Below are positions 7,801 to 18,900 of a stretch of DNA of 64,000 nucleotides, piece after piece. Under the pieces are notes generated by a model. It was not told the origin of the DNA. It saw only the letters and a list, made by a program, of their open reading frames with translations, and searched no databases. This stretch comes from Stenopsyche tienmushanensis. Taxonomy: Eukaryota; Arthropoda; Insecta; Trichoptera; Stenopsychidae. The position numbers and the translations under genes are program-made. The stretch spans positions 310,001 through 374,000 of the forward strand of contig WACJ01000301.1 of assembly GCA_008973525.1 (NCBI GenBank), read 5' to 3'. Within the stretch, counting starts at the first letter, position 1. Each line of letters opens with the position of its first letter.

Positions 7801-10248
7801 TGTAAAGCTCTAGGAAAGAAAGCCTTTTGGAATTTCTGGTCATTAGGTTCTACCAGTTGGGAGCGTCGCAATTTAATCGCTTTTTTTCTCAAAACTCTAT
7901 TTTTGATGTCTTGATGAATGTACCAATCTTATCAAAAAAAATTATATATCTTCTAGATAGTATTTACTAGTAATTGAATCAAATTTTTATAAAATTTTCT
8001 TTGATTATAACCTATTTTAAAAAGTAATCCAAGGCACAGAATTTATCGAAAAATGTACTTTTTTAAATACAACTTTGCAAAAATTTTTTTTAAATCTTTC
8101 GTTCAATCGCAAGCAAAAACTCATTTATCAATAGGAAATATTTAGATTTTTGATTTCATATAAAGCTATTGATAGTTATCTTGTTCACCACTTGGATACT
8201 TTTTTTTAGGGATTTTTGAAAACGAATTCTCAACGGCTGAATTTCAAAAATTTGGGATTAAAAATTATACAAAAATTGCTTAAATAGCGCGCTTTTATAT
8301 GCTTAAAAGTTTGAATAAAATACTTATTTTATTATATTTAAAAAAATTAAAGAGAATATGCTTTTTTTACACTTTGAAACCCATGTAATCTCTTAATGTC
8401 TGACAAATCTGTAATATTAGCAAAAGTTCTGGCCAATTTATCCAAAATATTATATATATTTACATAATCTATGACATTATTATCTATCAATACTTAGATT
8501 GATTTCGAAAGTTAAAATTATATTTTTGCCCTATTTTTCATTGCTCTAATTTCAATGCCATATATTTTATGCTTATAAGAGCTTTTATTCCATAAAAAAA
8601 CCTTGATCCATACTTACATTATATGGCCATATTAAATTTAGTATTTAATGTACAAATAGTAAAAAAACGATCCAATTAATGAAATAGTTGAAATATAAAA
8701 AGAAAAAAATACACTTCTCGTACTTATTTTGATCGATAAATTATTTTTCCAGTCCAATATCCGGCATGTTTCCAGTATAAAAAATACAAAATTCATTATT
8801 AAAAAAAAATCCATGTTTCACACAGTCTTTTTATGTGGAAAACAACAAAGCAATCTTTTACTAGTCATGATAATCAGTGAGATCATGTAGTTTTTATATG
8901 ATATCCTTTATCGCTAAATATAGATAAAATATAATTGAATCATGAACAAATAGGTTTTTAGAGTTCAATGGAATTCGAATAGAAGTATTTTAGTATAATC
9001 GATTGATGATCTCGATATAAACAGGAATTAATTTAAGAATTATGTTTTTTTATGGATGTAATAGATAAATTCTGATGACTTTTGGGTAGAGCCTCGCGAC
9101 AAATAAAGTACATGAATTAAGGCCATCTTGTCAATTATATCAATATCGAAAGTCGTTCGCCTTGTCTATAACTTGACCGATCATTTAAATAACTTTTTCG
9201 TGGGTTGAAATTATCTATTGCTATTTATTTTATTACAATTCAAGCGAATAAGTGCAGGAAGTGTCAATTGGTTCTTGTATATTTTGAGTGATATGCTTTA
9301 CATAGTCGCTTGGCAGTAATAGATATATTTTTGTAGCAATATATTTACAAAGCTTTAGAAATCATATGAATTTATCGATTGAAAAATTGCTATTTTTTAT
9401 TGTTTGGGGAAAATAATAATTTACTCACTCTTTGGGGGGCTGAACTTCTCATGATGGATGTGAGCATCCCACCTAGTCTACTTCCTATACCTCCCCGTGG
9501 TCTCTATATATTAAATGTATATATGAGATGATAGTTTAAGAACATATTTAAAATTTATTTTAAAAGTCAACCAAGACATACTTGTTCATTTCCATTCGCT
9601 CTAGGTGGATATTGTGTCACAATTATGGGTGATCGAGATGTTGTACTCTCTTTCTTTTTGTTAATATTGACAGTTTCTATTTCGTTACTCTCTTCGTAAT
9701 CATCTAATTCCTCTTGCGGAGGGTTAAAAAGCCGTCTAGATTGTCTTTTGTATCTATCAGGCATTAGCTGAAAATATTATGACATGATCTCAAATGCTTT
9801 GGTTTATTACCAGCAGGATCAAGTAAATGGTATTACTGCAATTATCGCAGGTCAAAGTGTCATTTAAATAGGATACATATCGCTCACAGCTTTATATTAC
9901 TGAGACATGTTTTGCAATGCAAATAGCGGGTACAGTTCATTGCATAATGCACATGCAATGATGCATCTGCAAATATTTATGACGGGGAATAATTGGTCTC
10001 TAAATTGACTACCGTTGCATTGAAATCATTGAACTTATTGCTATTTTATTCACATTTTTAAAAGCGCGTTAAAAATATAGACATTATTCATATTTATTGT
10101 ATGAAAATACCTGATTTAAACTCGTATATTCAGACCATTTGATAGATGGATTGATTATTGCACTTTCAACGTCTGGCAAAGGTTTTCCCAACGAAGCTCT
10201 CGATGTTATAGTAAGAAAGACTATACAAAACAGATGCGAAATCTTCAT
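4749..10248 (-). CDS. Spliced gene for an unrecognised secreted, Gly-rich exon-cassette protein (343 aa, ten coding exons)
   Basis: Joining ten minus-strand exons (10248-10111, 9767-9582, 9503-9429, 7568-7506, 7080-6895, 5811-5743, 5667-5602, 5526-5446, 5371-5312, 4856-4749) gives one open frame of 343 residues with GT-AG borders throughout. Residues 1-21 form a signal peptide, so the product should enter the secretory route. Furin-type sites are RYKR (51-54) and RIRR (147-150). Residues 155-205 are polar and acidic with a Ser run. Residues 205-343 are short Gly-rich hydrophobic modules, mostly one per exon. All exons are multiples of three and all introns phase 0, so any internal exon could be skipped in frame. 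I do not recognise the family; a matrix, cuticle or secretion component is possible but unproven. Exon borders are inferred by eye. Confidence 0.78.
5312..5371 (-). CDS. Coding exon 9: Gly/Ala hydrophobic module
   Basis: Sixty bases, phase 0 at both ends, with acceptor TTTTTTAG and donor GCG|GTAATG. It encodes residues 289-308 (MNNGAFFGNLAGSLIAGSSA). The leading ATG is an internal Met of the reconstructed chain. Confidence 0.78.
5446..5526 (-). CDS. Coding exon 8: GDG-type hydrophobic module
   Basis: Eighty-one bases, phase 0 at both ends, encoding residues 262-288. It opens GDGSKNIGAQIAEYLI and ends FTGGGA. The acceptor is AATTAG and the donor GCG|GTACG. It shares the GDG opening with exon 6 and a small-residue ending with its neighbours. 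Confidence 0.78.
5602..5667 (-). CDS. Coding exon 7: GPG-type hydrophobic module
   Basis: Sixty-six bases, phase 0 at both ends, encoding residues 240-261 (GPGFDLNTLIGSAAALIGG, then ISA). The acceptor is a T-rich tract ending TTTTTTTAG and the donor is GCT|GTATAT. It aligns with exon 6 over G(D/P)G...L(G/N)TL(L/I). Confidence 0.8.
5743..5811 (-). CDS. Coding exon 6: GDG-type hydrophobic module
   Basis: Sixty-nine bases, phase 0 at both ends, encoding residues 217-239. It opens GDGESDLGTLLATFGG and ends LISSLSG. The acceptor is GATATTTTAG and the donor GGG|GTAAGC, both good matches to consensus. Confidence 0.82.
6316..6364. other. Hairpin-forming inverted repeat inside an intron
   Basis: CCCTACCGCCCAC and GTGGATGGTAGGG pair with two mismatches around a loop of about 23 bases. 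It lies in the intron between coding exons 6 and 5. A small plus-strand frame follows from about 6388 (MKDDLSPEEIESFSIDINEL, then a stop after about 27 codons). This could be a decayed insertion; I cannot assign it. Confidence 0.35.
6895..7080 (-). CDS. Coding exon 5: acidic/Ser linker leading into the first Gly module
   Basis: The exon has 186 bases, phase 0 at both ends, with acceptor TATATGCTCAG and a perfect donor GGC|GTAAGT. It encodes residues 155-216: a polar start (ILTQLQKTMNQTKSQNQ), an acidic and serine-rich stretch (EIDDDESADRSPEDSSSSS), then PPGGGDGMGGG and a hydrophobic IFGLLAGLSG. The EDSSSSSEEDE pattern is a plausible casein-kinase-2 or secretory-kinase substrate; that is inference. 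Confidence 0.82.
7506..7568 (-). CDS. Coding exon 4: 21-residue cassette with a furin-type RIRR site
   Basis: The acceptor TTATTATTTTGCACAG and donor CAG|GTAACG bound exactly 63 bases, phase 0 at both ends. The exon encodes residues 134-154 (PWLKSGNDEERNARIRRQVE, then Q). R-I-R-R (147-150) fits the R-x-R/K-R proprotein convertase rule and is followed by Gln, like the RYKR-Gln site in exon 2. Competing frames over this segment are also open, so the call rests on splice sites, length and phase. Confidence 0.68.
7569..9428. other. Long intron (coding exons 3 to 4)
   Basis: About 1.86 kb, very AT-rich with many T runs. A possible extra phase-0 exon at 9112-9165 has an acceptor ending GTTATAG but only a weak donor (CAT|GTACTT). 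I saw nothing else with two usable splice sites and an open phase-0 frame. Confidence 0.5.
9429..9503 (-). CDS. Coding exon 3: basic Gly-rich module
   Basis: Seventy-five bases, phase 0 at both ends, encoding residues 109-133: RPRGGIGSRLGGMLTSIMRS, then SAPQR. The acceptor is AATATATAG and the donor AGA|GTGAGT. Unlike the later modules it carries a net positive charge. Confidence 0.76.
9582..9767 (-). CDS. Coding exon 2: furin-type site and acidic propeptide-like region
   Basis: The exon has 186 bases, phase 0 at both ends, with acceptor ATAATATTTTCAG and donor CAA|GTATGT. It encodes residues 47-108. It opens LMPDRYKRQSRRLFN, with a convertase site R-Y-K-R (51-54), then an acidic stretch (EELDDYEESNEIETVNINKK) and a Pro-containing tail ending NGNEQ. 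If cleaved after residue 54, the short segment between the signal peptide and this site would be released. Confidence 0.82.
9910..9978. promoter_or_regulatory. Dense TGCAT/TGCAAAT motif cluster in intron 1
   Basis: Within about 70 bases there are repeated near-octamer words (ATGCAAAT, TTGCATAATGCA, CATGCAATGATGCAT, CTGCAAATATT). It lies between coding exons 1 and 2, about 0.7 kb from the predicted start site. POU/C-EBP-like factors bind such words, so an intronic enhancer is possible. This is inference from motif density. Confidence 0.3.
10111..10248 (-). CDS. Coding exon 1: start codon and signal peptide
   Basis: ATG at 10248-10246 opens a 46-codon segment ending in donor CAG|GTATTT. The first 21 residues form a signal peptide: MKIS start, hydrophobic core HLFCIVFLTI, then TSRASLG. 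The mature part begins near KPLPDVESA. The preceding bases TTTTTAAACTTCGACAG|AAAATG look like an acceptor, placing the exon start at 10251 and joining it to an upstream 5' UTR exon. No earlier in-frame ATG competes. Confidence 0.85.
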
Positions 10249-10613
10249 TTTCTGTCGAAGTTTAAAAATACAGTATTATTTTATGAGGATACTTAAATGA
10301 AAGCGATGGATACAATATTTTTAAAATGCTTTCACTTCAGCAATTTTAAACTACAATCACAACGATTGCAGAAAAGATTTATGAATCTTTATGGACCGCG
10401 AAAATGATGACGGTTTTTGCCATATTTGTGAAAGGATTCATCGCTTATTTTCTTCTTTTACGTTTCAATATCATCGAGCGTATCATAATTGAACAAAATT
10501 GGAATTTTGACTCTATAAAATGTATTCATCCGAGTGATTCCATATCTTCATTTTTCAAAAAGATATTTTATAACTGCATCATCGATCGTTCTTGTTGGAT
10601 GCGTGTCACTCAC

Positions 10614-10684
10614 CTGACTGTTTAGTGTTATGCAACTATAAAAACAATAAATGCACTTGGTCGTATGCACCTCGAGCTTTGACT
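10614..10684 (-). other. Predicted 5' UTR exon
   Basis: It runs from a predicted start site at 10684 to a consensus donor (CAG|GTGAGT) at 10614/10613. A 362-base intron would follow before the acceptor at 10252. The boundaries come from the promoter and donor consensus only. Confidence 0.55.
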
Positions 10685-10716
10685 GAAGAGTATAACAAAT
10701 GGTCAAATGCTTTATA
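10681..10716 (-). promoter_or_regulatory. Core promoter: TATA box plus arthropod initiator
   Basis: On the minus strand TATAAA (10716-10711) is followed by the initiator TCAGTC (10686-10681), whose A is at 10684. The first T of the TATA box is at -32 relative to that A, the canonical spacing. A perfect splice donor lies about 70 bases downstream, and the signal-peptide exon follows. Confidence 0.6.
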
Positions 10717-11187
10717 GGCACCGTCTTGAGCTGATGAAGACGATGACCAAACTTCCTGCCGGATCCTTGGAGCATCAACGTGACATGCGAATCATAACAA
10801 TGGCGGAAGTTGTTGATAAAAAGTGGTATTATTGAACTGAAGCTTTGAATTCGTTTTTTAATCGACTTTTGAATTTCTGTTTGTATAAAAAAGTTTGTTT
10901 TATTAACTTAACAGCTTTTTTCTTATGGGGTTGAAATTGTAACTTAATCGTAAAAAAGTCCATAAAAACATGTTAGCATTTAATTTTATAAATAATATTT
11001 AAGTACTCGTATTTTTTTAATGGTATACATTATATTAGGGTGTCCTAAAAATATTCACATATTCTAAGATCTTATGTTCAAATATATTAAATGAAGTTTA
11101 TTTTTTGATAATTTCTTATTTAATTAAGAAGACAAAATAACCCTTCTGAGAGCAAGGGTCTTAAGGGTGTGTATATAATATACGGTA
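10717..11187. other. Upstream flank of the gene
   Basis: AT-rich intergenic DNA between the predicted promoter and the Tigger element. I see no gene and no further clear regulatory motif. Confidence 0.5.
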
Positions 11188-11189
11188 TA

Positions 11190-12956
11190 CAGTGAAACCT
11201 CGATTTTACGTTTTCCAAGGGACCCTGAAAAAAAAACGGTAATTGCGGGAAACGGTTAATGCGGGAAAGCTTCAAATAATAATAAAAAACAACTAAAATC
11301 TTAAAAAAACATTTATTTATTAGTTACTTGTATATATTGTATATAAAATTTATTTTTTAAAAAACTCCTTTGTGTTTGTTTGCTTCTTTGTTGTTTGGCA
11401 CTTTAACTGGAACAAAGACGCCTCAAACTCGCGTACTTTTTTAAGAGCGGATTCATCTATTTCCTTGGAATAGAAAAATGATTTAATTTTTTCGAAGGCC
11501 AATAATGCTTCTGTAAATGTCGGAATAGATTCGGTATTATGTTCTTCGCCATCTTCCTCTTCACTGCTGTCATTAGTTGCATCACATAATGAGTCGATTG
11601 TCTCAACGCCACAGAAAATTTTGTGATCCCTTTTATTTTGGCTATTTGCAAAGCTTTTTCTTTGACTATGGATCCATCAATGGGTATGTTTTCAGCTCGC
11701 GCCTGCTGGTACCACGTGTAAAGAATATCTTCAAGCTCTCCAAAAGTAGATTCCTTAGCAGACTTTCTTTTATTCGCTGTCTTGCCGCACTTTTCAATTG
11801 TTTTGCGAATGTTACTCTTCATAGCAACAATCGTGTTTAGAGTTGATGGTGCTAGTCCCAGACGTTTTGCTATGTCAATTCGTTTTTCTCCTGGATTGTT
11901 TTCGACATCTTGAATTATTTTCAGCTTCTCAGCTAGAGTTCTAGTTTTCTTCGTGAGTGGCGGCATTTTAGTTTCAATTTGGAAAAAAATTCGATACGAG
12001 ATGTGAGGCAATATTGAACGCAACTGACTTGTACAAATTCAGCTACGCGACTAAAAAGTTTGTATGTACAGGAATCATTATTACCATGAATTTTAAACAA
12101 TTCTACATTTGCATTGTAACGTAGAGATAAAACGGATTGGGAAATTCCCAACCTAATAGACGGGGTTGCCGTGCAAGCCTGTCAATTTTATTGCGTAGTT
12201 GATATGGAACTGCGAGCGCGTTCAATCATCGACACTCGATACTAAGGAATGTTGGACACCGATGTTCGTCAAATCAGTCAAACAAAAGACGATAGGTTTT
12301 CCCTCTTTAAGTGACGATCTCCGAATAATCGACAATAGCGTAGATAAGGTAAACCTATTATCCAAAACTATAGGACTAATCACCAGGATTCCCAGCACTT
12401 AAGCGACAATAGCACACAACAGACGATTTCGAAATCATTAAAATAATTCTTCAAAAATTATCCTAAATCCTTAACAAATACTAAATTAATCACTCCATTA
12501 GAAACTATTATTAAGAAAAAATAAAGATTAAAAACAAAAAATACACAAGTTCGGCGAAATTGATAATACAATCATTAAAAACTTCCCACGAAAGTTTTCA
12601 ATGCTTGCCTGAAAATCGGTTATTATCCCACATTATGGAAATTTGCAAAGGAAATTCCGATTCTAAAATCAATCCAAAAAAATGATCCATCCCGAAAACT
12701 ATAGACCGATCACTCGGCTGTGTCAAACTTGCTTGCCGAGATACGGAAAAATATGCAATAAAAACGGTCAATCGGGATAATATTTGTGACGGGACCAAAA
12801 TATTTAAACGGTTTATCGAGGAAATCGGTAAATCGGGGAACGGTCAATGCGGGATTATTTAACGTTGTTCTTATGGGAGTTTGACGGGACTATAAAAAAT
12901 GAACGGTCCATCCGGGAAAACGTATTATGCGGGAACGGTTTATCGAGGTTCCACTG
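11190..12956 (-). mobile_element. Tigger/pogo-type DNA transposon, internally deleted
   Basis: The ends are inverted: CAGTGAAACCTCGATTTTAC on the left and, reverse-complemented, CAGTGGAACCTCGATAAACC on the right. TA dinucleotides flank both sides (11188-11189 and 12957-12958), as for the Tc1/mariner/pogo group. Subterminal copies of a short word (AACGGT..ATGCGGGA) repeat near both ends (around 11235-11270 and 12820-12935). Length is about 1.77 kb against roughly 2.5 kb for a full Tigger, and the catalytic part of the transposase is missing. Confidence 0.85.
11350..11966 (-). pseudogene. Tigger transposase relic: CENP-B-type DNA-binding head joined to the C-terminal tail
   Basis: From ATG at 11966 the protein starts MPPLTKKTRTLAEKLKIIQD and continues with the psq/CENP-B helix-turn-helix (DIAKRLGLAPSTLNTIV) and the second CENP-B-like domain (LEDILYTWYQQARAENIPID, EKALQIAKI). 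Near 11610 the frame shifts and a second frame gives an acidic segment (DSSEEEDGEE) and the usual Tigger tail (ALLAFEKIKSFFYSKEI ... KVREFEASLF), stopping at 11350. The DDE domain between them is gone. It can be read as a DNA-binding-only relic, not an active enzyme. Confidence 0.75.
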
Positions 12957-12958
12957 TA

Positions 12959-15900
12959 TTTGGATATCCCCCTGGATTCTTATTATGAAGGTTTAATCTT
13001 AATCTAGAAAATGTAACAAAAACAACATTTCTGGATCCATAAAATTTTATCCACAATAATTAATAAAGTTGGGCAGGGCATATTTGTATATCCTTAAATC
13101 TGAATGTTTTCTTGTGAATAAGAAAAAATATAGAATATATTTTATAATAATAGCTCACATTGACAACCTTCAAGCAACTTGAAAAACCGTTAGATTTAAA
13201 TGGAATAGTATAATAAAACAAGCGTTGTAATCATATATTAAGCCACATTTCGAAACGATCATAGTTAGATTGATCTCTTTATAAGAAAAACAGCATTTTG
13301 AAATAATTTTATATGCAGTAATACCACTAAACGTCATTAAAATACTATGAAATAGATCTCGTTCACAAATAGGCTACGCTCAATAGTCGATACTAATGAT
13401 GTTCGACATTTGGGCAATGAAACCACTTGATTTGTGGAACATTATGAAACTTTTGAACGCTTATAGAACTCCGTTTATTTCCGATATTTCTTAAAACGCA
13501 TACGAGCCTTGAAATCATTCATAGTATAATTGATCTAATTGGAATAAGCATTTTATTGTCATAATCCACGATGAGATAATTTAGCTGTTCTCATGCATTG
13601 TATAATAATCCAGCTTATATTATATAACGCGAAGTCGTTGCTCTTATGATGTGATTGACCAAGGTTGTACATTACAATGGCGATGTAAATCGTTATCAAA
13701 TTAACGGATGTCGCTTTAAAGCATTATAATAACCAGCCTTGTAATATTAAAAATGGGTTGACATGTGATACAAAGTTGACACGGATATTGAGATCATTAA
13801 AAAATCATACGAATCTGCCGCTTAACCGATATTTTTATTATTGTTTCACTGAATTTATAGCGAACATGCGAAAGTTGCATGCAAACTAGTTGGGTAACAG
13901 TTATGATGGATGTCGTCGTTTTGCGCTAAACGGATGATTGCTAAATTTGAACAATATCAATGATAGACCATTAAGAGAGATTTACTTATTGACCATTCGA
14001 TACAATGACATGATATTTCGCAAATTGGAAATTGACGATGCTTGGCAAATTTCACATGTAATAGATCATGTATTAGAGAGATATGTGCTTACGTGCAACC
14101 ATAAAAACGAATAACGCCACATTAAGTTGAACTAGACCTATCAAACGCGTAATGAGTATGTTTGTATTTAAATTCAATTTAAAACTTGCAATTTTTCCTA
14201 TTTATGCTACTGAAAGAACCGAACGAAATAATATACTTTATTTATCTGATCTGCGTATAAAAAGAACATGAAAATCTTATATCATTGTGAATCGATGAGA
14301 CGAAAGCTCATTTTAAAAATCATGATTTTAAAGCAAGCATTTGTAATTATGGATGGATAATGAATTAATATGAAATTTCAAAATATTACATCCTATTAGT
14401 ATTAATTTATGCTATGATATGTTCAATAAAGGTTATATTATAGGGAGTACGATTTCATTTTTTATTCATAAGCTATTTTCCGGGAAATTCATACTATAAT
14501 TTTCATAATAGTCGACGGTATGAATAGATTTTGCTTTAAAATAGTGTCAGTGCAGTTATAGCTTGCATGAAGAACACTACTGCTATGGGTTCTAATACTT
14601 TTTAAGTCAAAATTGATATTTCAACCTGAAATTATATTAATAAATAAATGTTGGGTGATTTTGTGTTATTTTTGTGCATGATTAAGGTCTTATGTGTACG
14701 AATATTTGCAACAGGTAATATATTCAGGAATAAATCTGTAAAAAAGATGCAAGTCCGCTGTACTGAACATATTTTTTCATTCAGTCTTACCTGAAACAAA
14801 ATACACCTCTTTTGAGGGCCTTTTTTAATGAAAAAGTAAGATAAAATAAACATTTTGATCTGATTTAGTTCGGAACAAAGCCGTACTGAAGTCCTAAAAA
14901 ATTATGGAAAACATTCTTAAAAACATATATTATATATTCGAAAAATTACCATATTATATATGCAATTATTTACAATCGAAATTTTTGATACTTCAGCTGC
15001 TGATCAATTTGAAGTTCCACATAAACTATGTAAAAAAGACGCTTGCAAGGACTCAAAATTTTATGCAAGCACTGTTTAATTTATTTATAATCAATAACAG
15101 GTATGGTATTATGATTTGATTACCGATGACTTTTTTTGTATTTCAATGTTAAGTATTAAAAAATCAATGTCAATTAGAACGAGATTATTTATATTAGATT
15201 ACTTTTAATGATAGCCTCATTCAGAAAGTAGACCATAAGATGTTCTATGTGCAATATTAAAATTTTAAACTAAACTTTAGCCTACTTTTTGATTTTATGC
15301 ATATGCATTATGTTGTTAATTAGATCATTTTTATATTAAGAATAATGATCGTCTTGAACAAAGTGATGCTATTGAATAAGAAAAAGACTTTCTAGTAATA
15401 AAGGTAAGTATAAACAAAGCAAATTTAAGTTTAAATGCATTAAAATGACAAACATAAGGCAAATTAAATAGAAATATATGGCTATATCTGAGAAATTTAA
15501 CTTTAATTTTTATGCCCTAATCATGACATTTCAGCGATTATTTAGTATATTAATATTTATATTAATAAAATAATATCAAATAATTCAGAAAGTTATGTAA
15601 GAGCAAACAAAAAGAGCTTAAATATCTATTTTTTAGTCAAATCTAAGACAAATATTTTTATTGCTAGTGTATTAATCAATTAATAGTTAAATAGACTATG
15701 CAAACGAGATCTCAATACTATAATTTATCTAAAGGATCCAGGAATTCAGATTAAGTATTAACAATTTATGGCATCGTCCTGTTAAATTTCAATATTTTAG
15801 TTCAAAATTGTTCGACAATATTATAAAATATTAAATCAAATCTATGAGGATTTGATATATTGATAAAATATCCCATTATTAAAAATATGAGCAGAGAGTA

Positions 15901-18900
15901 ACTTAGCGATCAAAGCGGTTTAAATCATGACCTGAGCAGATCATAGATCATCATGTACACTCATCGCTTCAAATTATAAGATGGACATGTGCTTCAACCA
16001 AATAAATTCATTTCAGAACCTGCAGATGATCTATGAAGTTAGAATAAAATATTAATTATTTTTTCATTGTGTATAATAAATTTTGGTAATTTTATGATAT
16101 ATTTATTGCTTGTGATATAAATGTTATTTTAAGGTATTATTAGCAATATAATCCAACAAATTTACACTCGATGATTATTTGACATGTACTTGTAGTTTTT
16201 TGTGTAATCAAGAATTTTATGGGAATTTTACCAATGCTGAAAATTTAATTGCTTTTAAATTGTATGTATTGGAAAATAAAATACAATGGATTTAAATCCA
16301 CCTGTCGATTCAACGATGTCATCGTGAAAGTTGTTCTTCTCGTCGACAACAGGTAGCGCTTATTGTTTAATTCTGCATCCATTTAAGTATTAACAATTGA
16401 TCTTTTATGTCTAAAAAATGTGTTTTTCATCAAATAATATTTATTTAAATTAATAAAAAAATGTTTTATACGAATATCGATATATATATAAATTTAAAAT
16501 TCTGCGTGAGCTGTGCAAATTTATCAACGCTGAATATTAATTATCTGCAATCAAACCTCAATTTTCAATAACCGAATCTGAATGAGCAATCAGCCTTCGA
16601 CAAATTATAGACCAAATGCACACATCAAATGCCATTGGATCAATTCTGGGTGCTAATGAGTCATTCATGATTGTGATCAATGAATTGGTTTAAATACCAT
16701 CGATTCAAATTCTTGATAAATTAAAGTATCATTGCATTCGATCTATTGGAAACGTTTCGAATAATATTTTTACTTACACTTTTCAAATTACTTAGCATAT
16801 TGCAGTGTTGTTTGTTGTAGCTTACACATTTAACATCTTAGCCAACAAAATATTCAACGAGAGTTCATAAACACCAGTAGAGAAACTTTTTTTTTATGGA
16901 AACTGGCACGAAAAAATGTTCAAATGATTATTGATTAGCAAGTCTGATACAACTTCTTCGAACTATTGTATAATATTTGTCGACTTTTTTATATGATATG
17001 TACACTAAACATTTTTCAAGAAAAGAATATTTACAAAACAATTACAGGATTATTTAACTGCCTTTTTAAGATGTAGAAACTAGATGTTCATTGTATAATA
17101 TTTGAGATAAATGGTACGTTGCGACAATTCAATCGACAATGGCTCGTTTGCATTTAGGGTCTCATCCAAAGTCTTGATTACGGAAATACAACAATAGATC
17201 GTTATACTAATCGCCTAAATTCGCAAAAATATCGTACACATATAATAATATACCTTTCAGGTCTTTTATGTATTTTTATAAATATGATCTAAACGTTTGA
17301 AGTATAAATAAATATGACTAAAATTACAGATATACGTCGATTTGATTGTTCGTTAATCAATGAATGTTTTTGATTAATGATGTTAGTAATTTAAAAAATA
17401 TTGAGTTTTATATTGAGTGTGAATTGATATGTTTATGTTTAGCATTAATTTTAACCATCTGAGTGCTACACCAAATTTTATAAATTCTTGCTAAAAATTC
17501 CACGCAAAAAAGTAACAAACCGTCGACGAGTTTTAGCGAAAATTTCTTACAAAGTTATAACACTGCTCTGTATTCAAACGCTATAATTTTTACACAATTC
17601 TCTATAATATTCAGTCTATTTTCTTACGACTTAATTTCAATTATGATATCTTTGCCACACTTTTATATTACATCAGATTTAAAATTCGTGCTAAATATAA
17701 ATATTTTTACGTAGAATCGACGATATAATCTATTCATATCGGAACAAAATCGATGTATGTAGGATTAATCTTATTAGGTAGCTCTTTCTTTCTTCACTCC
17801 CTGACAAAATCACTATTGTGATTGTGATCATCAACGTCTAGAAACCAGATATGGTACTCAAAGAAGAACAAGGTAGGCTATAAAATTAGGTTGTATGTAA
17901 GTTTGAATTACATCCGACAAGTTGCTGCACAATATGTGCTGCCATTATATTATGTTACATCTGAGAAAAAAAGTGATATCGGTGACAAGTTATCGGCTTC
18001 CGAGTTGTCCGTCGTTGAGTGTGGTCAGTAAAGAATTGGCACACGATGTCTTTGAAGAAAGTTAGTTAAGAAGCAGTCGCTGTCCTGTAAAGTTCAGCTT
18101 TGGAGAAAGTGGAAGCAGAATTACAAAACACTCTGTAACGTGTGCTTATAATAGTACCACCTTCTCTCCTCATGTTGAAGTCACGCCCGTTGTTACTCTT
18201 AACACTTATGCTGCTTCAATCTTGCATCTTCGAATTTATCTCCTAATGAAATAACAGCTTTTAAAGGAAAATAATAGTTGAAAAAAAAGTGCTGCGCAAT
18301 CATCTCAGCTCAGTTGTTGTGATGAAATCTCAATTTTGTGTAGGCTAAAGATCATTTTATATCCTTCATTGATTTGTACAAAAAAAATATGTTGACGTAA
18401 TTCATTTTTTTCATACATATTTAGTGTGTATTTATTAGTTTGAAAAAAAAACTGCTTGGAAATATTCCATAATGGTTTCATAATAAAATTGTCGCTGGTT
18501 GAGACTAGTGATCCATTCTTGAAAGGGTTAAATCGAACGCTAGAACGTGTTAATGACAACTTGTATTTCCTTAACGAACATCTTAGTGTAAATGTCTCAC
18601 TTTCTATGCTACGAATGCAACAACGTTACTGTGATTACCGCGTGACGTATATAATCAATGCAAATACATGTTTTTGGCTTTACCTCAAGCTTGACTGGGC
18701 AAAAACAGAAAAATAAGTCCATTGGGATTTCCCAAAAAAGTACTATTCAATTTTTACTATAGAATGTCTTAATTTGTATTTAAAAATACAACAATATTTA
18801 TGATTTATGCAAAATATAACCAATCTGGTTATTGCATTACTTGGATATATTATATATATTTAATAATCCGTGGTCCAGAAATCCATATCAGGATAAACTT

